DNA of 64,000 nucleotides from Nitrosococcus wardiae. GTDB taxonomy: Bacteria > Pseudomonadota > Gammaproteobacteria > Nitrosococcales > Nitrosococcaceae. Location of the stretch: the NCBI RefSeq assembly GCF_004421105.1, contig NZ_CP038033.1, positions 2,437,659 through 2,501,658 on the forward strand, read 5' to 3'. The translations under genes and the position numbers were made by a program. This document shows positions 48,854-56,175 of this stretch, one piece after another. Numbering within the stretch: position 1 is the stretch's first letter; each line of letters begins with the position of its first letter. The notes beneath the pieces are model-generated. The model was not told the origin of the DNA, ran no database searches, and saw only the letters and a program-made list of their open reading frames with translations.

Positions 48854-50815
48854 ATGAAAGGGTGCTTCCTGAGGGGGATGTTGTGGACAGGCATGTTTAG
48901 TTTTACCAGTGTTGTCTCCAGCGCTGGCGTCAACAACGAGAACCCCATGGGTTGGGACCAACGGCTCAGGGTGGAAGCGGCCACGGATGTAAATCCGGAT
49001 CCGAACATTGTCGAGGTCTATCTCACAGCGCAAGAGACGGAGGTGGAAATTTTGCCTGGCGTCATGACCACCGTGTGGGCTTATAACGGCCAAGTGCCTG
49101 GACCGCGGATCGAAGCCAAGGTGGGGGACACGCTCATCGTCCACCTGACAAATCATTTGCCGCAGGGGACAAGCATTCACTGGCATGGGGTTGAATTGCC
49201 CGCGGAGATGGACGGGAGTAACCTAGCGCAGCATGCGGTTCCGCCAGGGGAGTCCTTCACCTACGAGTTTAAGGTGCTTAACGCGGCGACTCACTGGTAT
49301 CACCCCCACTTCCGGGCGAACGAACAGACTGACTTAGGGCTTGCCGGTCCCCTTATTTTTCGTGACCCGGAGGAGGAGGCCGCACTTGAACTAGCGGGTC
49401 TTCCGGATAGCACTGAACTCACCCTCGTTCTCGATGACATGCTTCTTGACGAGGCTGGGCAACCCGTAGCGTTTGCCACTGAAGAATTAGAACTAGCCAA
49501 AGCTCACCGCACGCTTCACCCTAAAGAGATTGCAGAGCAGATCGTCAACGGCCGCGAAGGGAACATTCTCCTTGTCAATGGTCAGAAGTTGCCGACTTTA
49601 CTGGTTCGCCAAGGGGTTCCTCAGCGTTTCCGAATTATCAACGTGGCGAACGGAAGATTCATGCGCCTTTCTATCCCCGGCCACACCCTCTATCGAATCG
49701 GGGGCGACGGTGGCCTCCTCAAGGAGGCGATCCCTATTCCTCCCATTGATCAGATTGAAGACCCGGGTGATCCGAGTCGTTCGATTTCTAATCCGGACCC
49801 TGAAGTCGGATTGCTGCTCGCGCCCAGTGAACGAGCAGATATCGTGTTCACGCCGTCAAGGCAGAGGGGCCAGACGCTTTACCTGGAGTGGCATGACTTC
49901 CCCCGTGGACGACATCGCATTTTGACCGACTCTGTTGGGAATGTGACGGCTTTTGGAGATGAGAAAACGGATGGGAAGACGCCGCCACGCAAGCTCCTGC
50001 GTATCCGTGTCGTAGGCAAGACGCCACCTATTTCGGCGTTAAACCTGCCATCACCGCTCCCGCGTTCTAAGCACAGCCCTCTCATGGATATTCGAGGCTT
50101 AGTTGATCTTAGCAACACTGGCCAGGGTATCCCAGAGAATACAGGCCAAGCTTTGCCGGTTTTTTTTGGCCATGGAATGCCGCAGCCGAGTGGAGCGATC
50201 AATTTCTTTGCTGCGGTGCAGGAGCGGAAGGGATTGTTAGATGCTATCCGGACTAAGACGGCAGAGGTAGCGCTTAGTAACGGTAGGCCAGTAGAAGGAA
50301 AGGTAGGGCCGCCTCCCTTTGGTCCGAGACCCTTTTCTGCCGTTGAGTTGAGTACTGCACTCGATTTGACGATCGGCGAAGTCCGGTTTTGGGAAGTCGT
50401 TAATTTTACCGGAGCGGACCATCCTTTCCACATGCATGGGTTCTTTTTCCAACCCATCGAAACCGTATTTGTCAATTTTGGCGATGAGACTGCGGGTATT
50501 CCTTCAAATATCAAAACGGTGACCTATCCATTGGAGAACAAAGACAGTATCAGAATTCCTGCTAGGCCCGGAATCCTAGGAAAGAGTTGGACAATTACCC
50601 GGCTTGCCATCCAATTCGACGACAGTGCTCGGGCGGAATCACCCCTTGGCTTGATGCGCACCCATGCCGAATTGGGGGCCTCGGGTAAAGAGGCGGGAGG
50701 TACAGGGACAGGCTTTCCCAATCCGGGGGATTCAGGGGGATGGGTTTTTCATTGCCACATCAACGAGCATGGGGATCAGGGCATGATGTCATTTTTTAAT
50801 TTAGTGGCACCTTGA
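48854..50815 (+). CDS. Three-domain multicopper oxidase, exported
   Basis: 653 residues from the ATG at 48854, which follows AAGGAG and gives a signal peptide (GCFLRGMLWTGMFSFTSVVSSAG). All four His-rich copper motifs are intact: SIHWHGVEL, THWYHPHFRANEQTDLGLAGPLI, DHPFHMHGFFF and FHCHINEHGDQGM, the last with the type-1 Cys. So a type-1 site and a trinuclear cluster should form. Domain spacing fits the laccase/CotA-CueO group. Oxidation of Cu(I), Mn(II), Fe(II) or organics is possible; the Met-rich segment of CueO is absent. It is the only complete classical oxidase of the cluster and heads it. Confidence 0.92.
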   Translation: MKGCFLRGMLWTGMFSFTSVVSSAGVNNENPMGWDQRLRVEAATDVNPDPNIVEVYLTAQETEVEILPGVMTTVWAYNGQVPGPRIEAKVGDTLIVHLTNHLPQGTSIHWHGVELPAEMDGSNLAQHAVPPGESFTYEFKVLNAATHWYHPHFRANEQTDLGLAGPLIFRDPEEEAALELAGLPDSTELTLVLDDMLLDEAGQPVAFATEELELAKAHRTLHPKEIAEQIVNGREGNILLVNGQKLPTLLVRQGVPQRFRIINVANGRFMRLSIPGHTLYRIGGDGGLLKEAIPIPPIDQIEDPGDPSRSISNPDPEVGLLLAPSERADIVFTPSRQRGQTLYLEWHDFPRGRHRILTDSVGNVTAFGDEKTDGKTPPRKLLRIRVVGKTPPISALNLPSPLPRSKHSPLMDIRGLVDLSNTGQGIPENTGQALPVFFGHGMPQPSGAINFFAAVQERKGLLDAIRTKTAEVALSNGRPVEGKVGPPPFGPRPFSAVELSTALDLTIGEVRFWEVVNFTGADHPFHMHGFFFQPIETVFVNFGDETAGIPSNIKTVTYPLENKDSIRIPARPGILGKSWTITRLAIQFDDSARAESPLGLMRTHAELGASGKEAGGTGTGFPNPGDSGGWVFHCHINEHGDQGMMSFFNLVAP

Positions 50816-51055
50816 GGGTTTTTTGACCAAATTTGTGAATTTATACAGATCTTTATTTGCGAGGTATTAAGTCTATAAAACAAATTTAAAAAAATTTTTT
50901 ACTTTATATAAAACAGCAGAAACGCTGGGATTCATGTCAATTCCGTGAGGAATTGTAATCGCCGCGAGGTGGCGGCGAACTCATATGACCACGGGTTGAT
51001 CCGTGGACATCTATTTAAATTACGATAATCGACAATAACTACTTAAGGAGGGTTT
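50816..51055. other. AT-rich spacer with three hairpins
   Basis: 240 bases between the oxidase gene and the next small gene. After an AT-rich stretch, three hairpins occur in series (listed next), then AAGGAGGGTTT, the ribosome-binding site of the following gene. Confidence 0.6.
50939..51006 (+). promoter_or_regulatory. Three tandem hairpins upstream of the secreted-protein genes
   Basis: AATTCC-GTGA-GGAATT (50939-50954), GCCGC-GAGGTG-GCGGC (50961-50976) and CCACGG-GTTGAT-CCGTGG (50989-51006). The stems are perfect. No T-run follows, so it is not a simple terminator. It could be a structured leader of the 51,056 gene or an end of a mobile element. Function inferred only. Confidence 0.45.
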
Positions 51056-51556
51056 ATGGATAACAAAACACACTTAGGAATTTCCACGGCAGTTTTATTT
51101 TTTTTTGTTGCGATGATTCACACATCCGTATTGGCTGATGAAAAAGAAAAATTTTTTATTTCTGAAACCACAATATTGAAGGGGCTGGAGAGAGGGGCGC
51201 TCTTTCCATATCTTGATACTACGCCTAATAAAATAATCCATGCGCACATTGCATTAACTGATTCAACTGCTGCATGCGGGCAGGGAGGAACTGATCCAGA
51301 TAATATTTCCTTGCTAGTAGGCGTCGCTGGCGGAGATCTAGTTGCGCCAATCTTAGAAAATACAGGAATTGGAAATACTGAACAGTGTGTGTTTCATCTT
51401 AGCATTGAGGCAGATAAAGATAGTATTCCATCAGAAATCACGGATATTGTGGTCATCAATAATGGCCCTGCGCCACTGAGTGGTTTTAATACCATCACGG
51501 TTTCGGCTACCGTAGAAGAAGATGACGAAGACGACGACCAACACCATCATGACTGA
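51056..51556 (+). CDS. Exported small protein, paralogue of the 53,219 gene product
   Basis: 166 residues with AAGGAGG before the ATG and a signal peptide (about 1-27, ending VLADEKE). The mature part is probably an all-beta domain: DTTPNKIIHAHIALTDSTAACGQGG, LLVGVAGG, LENTGIG, EQCVFHLSIEAD and ITDIVVINNG. It ends in an acidic/His tail (EEDDEDDDQHHHD) that could bind metal. The same blocks recur in the same order in the 53,219 product, including two Cys. I do not recognise a named family. The pair flanks a beta-propeller gene inside the copper-protein cluster. Confidence 0.75.
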   Translation: MDNKTHLGISTAVLFFFVAMIHTSVLADEKEKFFISETTILKGLERGALFPYLDTTPNKIIHAHIALTDSTAACGQGGTDPDNISLLVGVAGGDLVAPILENTGIGNTEQCVFHLSIEADKDSIPSEITDIVVINNGPAPLSGFNTITVSATVEEDDEDDDQHHHD

Positions 51557-51654
51557 TCAATAAAGCCGAGATAAACCTCTAGCGAAAAAAAATATCATTG
51601 GCTTGTTGTCGGTCTATTCAAAATTAATTAATTCTTCAATGGGAGAAATAACCT

Positions 51655-53118
51655 ATGCTATTGCTATCAACAACGTTGAATGAGCATAACAGAGGATACG
51701 ATCAGAAAAAACACGCCAACCAAGGGGAGTTATTAAGTAAAAGTAAATGGATTTCACCCTTCGTACTAATTGCTGGTATGGCGGTCGCTTCCGGGGCGGT
51801 AGCCCAGCCCAAAAATTTTCCCCCCGGCAAAAACCTTTCCTCCGGACCGCCTTTTAAAGTCAATCAACCGGACAAAAAAATTGCCGATCTTTATGTATTT
51901 TGTGATATTGGAGATATCGAATTAGGACTGATTAATACCAAGACCGATCAGCTTATTCAGGTTTCCCTCGCAAATCTTGAGGGTTGGCCGGGCGAAGAGA
52001 CTAGTTGTCAGCATGCTTGGACTTCTCCCGACGGCAAAACTCTCTATGCTAGTGTCGATGCCACCCCACCGGATCCGGCCGCCGTTATCGTAGTGGATGT
52101 GAAGGAAATCAATTGGGATCTGAACCAAGCTGATCTGGAAATCACGAAGACTTTGGTCCTATCGCCGGCGGGTACTCTTTCCGATTTTCCTGAAGTCCAT
52201 CAGGTCGATCCCCGCCAGCCGATTGCCGAGTGGATTTCTACGACCTTTACCCAAGCCCATGGGCCGACTTTTTTACCCCATTCTCACTATACGTATGTTA
52301 CGCAGTATCCTACCAATGAGATACGGGTGATTGATACTCGAACTCAGCAGTTGGCCGCTGTAGATCCCCTTATCTTTCCCCCAGAATCAGGGGAGGTGAG
52401 CCGCCAAACCCACGGGGTGAACTTCAATCCTTCGGGAACTATCGGTCTTGGCACCGGCTATTTCTATGGTCACGATGAGATCGATGTTTATCGTGCCGAT
52501 AAACGTACCGGGGCCCTCGACTACCAGGGATCTATTCATTTGATTGACGAAGAGAAATTAGCCCATGCTGCTTTGACCCATTACACGGTTTGGCTGAACA
52601 ATCGTTATGCGCTCACTGCTAGCATGCAGTTTGGCCCTACGTCCCTAGCTCCGCCTCCACTTAATTTGGAAATCACCGGTCCAAGTGTCTGGCTCTTAGA
52701 TGTGATCCGGGGAACGGCTAAACAAATTATCGGCACCGCACAATTCCCCGAGGACGCAGGCGTATTTCGCTCACCCTCGGATCTAGCTGTGGCCAACTTT
52801 AAGCTCTATTTAGCGGAGGAAGATACTCTGGATGGCAGCTTCGGTGAAGATGGTTATGTCTCTGTATTCAACATTACTAATCTCCATGAACCGAAGTTTA
52901 TTAAGCGCCTTAAGCCGGGTGTTGAATTGCCCGATGACTTTAGTGTGGCCCATGGAATTGGGGTGACCTCGAACGAACATTCTGTCTATGTAGCGAGCTA
53001 CTATTCCAATTACATTATCAAAATCAACACCTTAACGGATGAAGTGGTGAAAGTTTATGGTCCAGAAGATGGACTGAATGCTCCCCACGGCGGCTTTATC
53101 GCGGGTAGTACGCGTTAG
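51655..53118 (+). CDS. Exported beta-propeller protein with conserved His loops
   Basis: 487 residues. After a long N region (about 30 residues) comes a signal-like helix (ISPFVLIAGMAVASGAVAQ). The rest is a seven-blade-like propeller: DLYVFCDIGDIELGLINTKTDQLIQ, HAWTSPDGKTLYASVD, HSHYTYVTQYPTNEIRVIDTRTQQL, HGVNFNPSGTIGLGTGYFYGHDEIDVYR, GYVSVFNITN and AHGIGVTSNEHSVYVASYYSNYIIKI. Many blades begin with His (QHAW, QAHG, THGV, AHGI, APHGG), a pattern known from metal-binding propellers such as nitrous-oxide reductase; metal binding here is inferred. Ribosome-binding site GGGAG precedes the ATG. Confidence 0.8.
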   Translation: MLLLSTTLNEHNRGYDQKKHANQGELLSKSKWISPFVLIAGMAVASGAVAQPKNFPPGKNLSSGPPFKVNQPDKKIADLYVFCDIGDIELGLINTKTDQLIQVSLANLEGWPGEETSCQHAWTSPDGKTLYASVDATPPDPAAVIVVDVKEINWDLNQADLEITKTLVLSPAGTLSDFPEVHQVDPRQPIAEWISTTFTQAHGPTFLPHSHYTYVTQYPTNEIRVIDTRTQQLAAVDPLIFPPESGEVSRQTHGVNFNPSGTIGLGTGYFYGHDEIDVYRADKRTGALDYQGSIHLIDEEKLAHAALTHYTVWLNNRYALTASMQFGPTSLAPPPLNLEITGPSVWLLDVIRGTAKQIIGTAQFPEDAGVFRSPSDLAVANFKLYLAEEDTLDGSFGEDGYVSVFNITNLHEPKFIKRLKPGVELPDDFSVAHGIGVTSNEHSVYVASYYSNYIIKINTLTDEVVKVYGPEDGLNAPHGGFIAGSTR

Positions 53119-53218
53119 TCTCTGAATAGACAGAAAGGAAAGATAAAGGCCAGGGAAGGCCTTTTTAAAACCAAGCTTAATCTTATGCTTGGAAAACACC
53201 AGGTAAAAGGAGAGTTCG

Positions 53219-53851
53219 ATGAACGCAAAGCGGTTAGATATCCCCTTAATGGCTGTGGCTGTATTGACGTTGAGTGTGATGAGTTCACCCGCCACCCAGG
53301 CACGGCCACCGGGATTTTTATCACAAAAAGTACTTCAAGAAACCTACGACTTGAGTCATTTTCCCGGACAGGAAGTTGTGGTCCTAATGGACACAACTAA
53401 TGTGAATGACATTGTCAGTGGGCACGTAGTGGCGACGCTTCCCAATGAGGATAGTACCTGCGATGAAGGTGAAAGTCCTTATCCGGGACTACTCATAGGG
53501 GTAGGTGCTGCAGATAACACTGGTGGAGATAATCCGGCACATCTAGTTTTTCCTATTCCGGAAAACACAGGTATTGGAATGGGCAGAGAAGTGAGCTTTG
53601 CAGGTGACAACGTGGCCACCTGTGTATTCCATTTGGATATCGCTCCAGGATTAACGGATGGCGAAAATACAGTCAGTATCATCACAGATATAGCTTTTAT
53701 AAATACAGCTTGTTCAGAGCCGAATGGTGGAGGTGATCCAGAAGCCTGTGATGATCAAAAAGACAAATTCGATTCCATGCCTGAAGGTACTTCCATTGGG
53801 GTCACCGTTAAAATTGGAAACACCGTTTCAACCGACGCCCCAACACCCTGA
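53219..53851 (+). CDS. Exported small protein, paralogue of the 51,056 gene product
   Basis: 210 residues with AAGGAG ahead of the ATG and a signal peptide ending TQARPPG. Shared blocks with the 51,056 product are DTT near the start, LLIGVG, PENTGIG, ATCVFHLDIAPG and ITDIAFIN, with the same two Cys (STCDEG, TCVFHL). This member has a longer middle and tail (SEPNGGGDPEACDDQKDKF), with two further Cys. The fold is probably a secreted beta-sandwich; function unknown. Gene order paralogue-propeller-paralogue suggests that these three act together. Confidence 0.75.
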   Translation: MNAKRLDIPLMAVAVLTLSVMSSPATQARPPGFLSQKVLQETYDLSHFPGQEVVVLMDTTNVNDIVSGHVVATLPNEDSTCDEGESPYPGLLIGVGAADNTGGDNPAHLVFPIPENTGIGMGREVSFAGDNVATCVFHLDIAPGLTDGENTVSIITDIAFINTACSEPNGGGDPEACDDQKDKFDSMPEGTSIGVTVKIGNTVSTDAPTP

Positions 53852-53960
53852 AGAAAATAAGTTCAAAAAATTGTCCCTACGGCAGGGAGGGCTGCTCATT
53901 CACTTGAGAAAGAAATCTACTGTAGATTCAAAGGTAGTTCTGCTCTTATCCGTAAGATCA

Positions 53961-53980
53961 CCCCCGGCTTTTGCCGGGGG
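53961..53980 (+). terminator. 8-bp GC hairpin behind the paralogue gene
   Basis: CCCCCGGC-TTTT-GCCGGGGG, a perfect 8-bp stem 110 bases after the stop at 53,851. It is followed by TAAATAAAG, not by a T-run, so it may be a terminator of the weaker type or an RNA stabiliser. Confidence 0.5.
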
Positions 53981-54033
53981 TAAATAAAGAGGAGGGGGCA
54001 CAAAGAACTATTAGTCACTAAAAGGAGATCGCC

Positions 54034-54626
54034 TATGACGTTAATCTCTGACAATAAAAAAGTTAGTTTGATGGTTGTTTTTTTTTGCGCTTGTCTTAAC
54101 GGTACTTTTTTTCTTCCCGCAATTAACGCAAGCCCATGAGAGAAGGATTATTGGGCAGTATCAGATAGTGGTAGGAAATCACAGTGAACCTGCTTTTGTT
54201 TTTATTCCTAATGCGGCTGATATTTTTATTACCCGTATTGCAGGTGTAGATAAGCCCATTAATGCTAGAGAGGGAGATATCGTTGATTTAGAACTTTACG
54301 TCCAGTTTTGTGGAAAAAACAATTTTACTTGTGGTAATAACTGGATAAAACTAGAGGATCCTGAACAGGCACGTGGAACGGAGAATCGATATAACAGCTA
54401 TTATCTACCGACTCAGCCGGGGACTTATGCCTTTCGTGTTAAGGGGCTAATTGCAGATAGTGATCCAGAAGGCGCTGCATCACTAGAGATCGAAGAGGTT
54501 TTTGTTTGTGGTGAAGGTAGTCTGAGTTCAGACTCACAATTTGGTTGTGTAGAGAAACCTCTAGCCGTTCCCGGTCCTGCTATTCCAGGTTCTGTACGAA
54601 GCGGCCAAATCAACCCTAATCTGTGA
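54034..54626 (+). CDS. Exported protein, mature N-terminal His predicted; start separated by a 9-T frameshift tract
   Basis: The natural start is the ATG at 54034 behind AAAGGAGAT, giving MTLISDNKKVSLMVVFF. The frame breaks in a run of nine T (54078-54086); eight T would continue into ALVLTVLFFFPQLTQAHERR and the rest. As written, only a TTG at 54075 opens the long frame (183 residues). The mature protein starts AHER, so cleavage after TQA would expose His at position 1, as in CopC and other histidine-brace copper proteins. The body (RIIGQYQIVVGNHSEPAFVF, LPTQPGTYAFRVKGLI) has the look of a widespread exported family of unknown function. Cys pairs suggest disulphides. Confidence 0.65.
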
Positions 54627-55091
54627 AAATTATAATAAATTATATTAGCCAGTAAGTTCCAGATAAGAGAGGAGGGCTAGGGTGGTTAATGGGCTGACGT
54701 GACAAGAGAGTGAATTTGATTTCATGCCTCGCCCAGGGGGGGTTATGACGCCACATCCCCCTCCTCTTTCAAATGCCATTTAGCTACGCCCCCTTGAAAC
54801 CCAAAGTGCATTCGGAATTGCGCAAGATGACCTGTTTGCCCACATTGTCTCCATGGCACTAGCGCAACTTTCGGGCTGCGCTAGCCTGTGGGTGAATCTG
54901 TCTGCTCAGGCCAGAAAGCTCTACCCTTTAGGGAGCGCTACGATGAGCCACTCCTCTCTGACCAACGGCAATAAAAAGCAACTCTGTACACTTATTTTAG
55001 GAGTAAATAACACGATTTTTCCTAACCTTTACCGAGCTGAGTGATGTAATCGACAAATTCAATATAGATTAATAAAGGAAGGGGTTTAAAA
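54627..55091. other. Intergenic region with an IS4-type transposase remnant
   Basis: 465 bases between two secreted-protein genes. The middle (about 54,805-55,045) holds the transposase remnant listed next. The end carries AAGGAAGGGG, the ribosome-binding site for the next gene. Confidence 0.6.
54805..55045 (+). pseudogene. IS4-family transposase remnant (N-terminal part)
   Basis: One frame encodes FGIAQDDLFAHIVSMALAQL, then SGCASLWVNLSAQARKLYPLG and MSHSSLTNGNKKQ. This follows the order of N-terminal motifs of IS4-type transposases (a Met-Ala-Gln-Leu-Ser block, a K-L-Y-H-L-G block and an S-S-L-x-x-x-N block). The catalytic DDE part is missing and the frame ends at 55,044. No ribosome-binding site or terminal repeats found. 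It shows that mobile elements passed through the copper cluster. Confidence 0.6.
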
Positions 55092-56147
55092 ATGCACAAT
55101 AACCTATGTGCTGAATTTCCTGCCAATGTCAGCCACTCACAATATGCCCCCCCAGCGATGGGCAAGGTCAGATGGATGATACTCCCATTGCTAGCTTTTG
55201 CATTATCCTTTTCCCTATTTGGGAAAAGTGCGTTTGCAAATTCAGCAGGAAAATTGCATGTGATTGAAATGTGGGCTGAAAAAATAGAAAGTAGTGAAGG
55301 AGGAGACGATCTTTTTGCCTATCGTATGGCTTCACATGTAATTTTCGAAATGGATGAGAGCAATTCAAATCCAATTGATGTCACTTCTAGATATGCTGGA
55401 ACAGCAACAATTCCGGGGCCAACGATTATTATTAATGAAGGTGATGAGGTCGAACTTACATTACACCATGGATTTGATCCAGGAGATTCTGCCAAATTAA
55501 ACCAAGTCAGTGTTCATGTCCATGGCGTCCATTACGATATTTTAAGTGACGGGACACTGGAGTACATTAACTTAGTGACGGATGAAGGTGCTACTGCTAT
55601 ACCTGTCATGAGCTATACTTATCATTGGGTAGCCGCACCGGGGACGGCCGGTACTTGGCCTTATCACGATCATAATATGATTACCCTTAATGGCGCTGAA
55701 GACAGAGGACTCTATGGCGCCTTGATTGTTAACGATCAAGCCAATATCGTTACTGTAAGTCAAGGGAATAGAGCCCACAGTGCAGCATTTTCCAGCCTAG
55801 AAAAAGAGTATGTCCTGTTTCTTGGGGATGATGCATTTTGGGGGACTGAAATTGATAGTCAGACTGGCCAGCAAATACCACTCTGGGTAAATCCGGATTT
55901 ATCCGTACAGCAAGGCAGCAATGTTAGGTTTCATTTGATTGCATTGGGAACCAATACCCATCAATTTAAATTTCCAGGTTACAAATGGGTTGATCCAGGA
56001 ACCAATCTAATTATCACAGAAAAAGCACTAGGCCCGCTTGAGAAACATGTTTTTTCAATCCAAGCAAATCATAGTTCGGTTTATAGGGATCAAACTTTCT
56101 CTAGCAAATTGCTGGGTATGAAGGGGCACTTTAAGGCCATTCCCTGA
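55092..56147 (+). CDS. Two-domain cupredoxin (laccase-like) subunit with only domain-1 copper ligands
   Basis: 351 residues with a signal segment ending SAFAN. Two cupredoxin domains resemble small two-domain laccases. Domain 1 keeps both trinuclear-cluster motifs: VSVHVHGVHYDILSDGT (His142, His144) and YHDHN (His192, His194). Domain 2 has lost its set: the HxxHxH motif is reduced to THQFKFPGYKW, and the usual HCHxxxH motif is ANHSSVYRD, with no Cys anywhere in the mature protein. So it cannot build a type-1 copper site and cannot form the active cluster as a homotrimer. The next gene, 28 bases downstream, encodes the complementary half. Confidence 0.85.
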   Translation: MHNNLCAEFPANVSHSQYAPPAMGKVRWMILPLLAFALSFSLFGKSAFANSAGKLHVIEMWAEKIESSEGGDDLFAYRMASHVIFEMDESNSNPIDVTSRYAGTATIPGPTIIINEGDEVELTLHHGFDPGDSAKLNQVSVHVHGVHYDILSDGTLEYINLVTDEGATAIPVMSYTYHWVAAPGTAGTWPYHDHNMITLNGAEDRGLYGALIVNDQANIVTVSQGNRAHSAAFSSLEKEYVLFLGDDAFWGTEIDSQTGQQIPLWVNPDLSVQQGSNVRFHLIALGTNTHQFKFPGYKWVDPGTNLIITEKALGPLEKHVFSIQANHSSVYRDQTFSSKLLGMKGHFKAIP

Positions 56148-56175
56148 AAAAAATTTCCCATAAAAGGTTAAGAAA

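Noticed and set aside
48710-49186. 158-codon minus-strand frame over the MITE-like element
   Set aside because: Spans the palindrome and the oxidase start, with no family motifs.
49879-50514. 211-codon minus-strand frame within the multicopper oxidase gene
   Set aside because: Antisense shadow; the sense strand carries all copper motifs.
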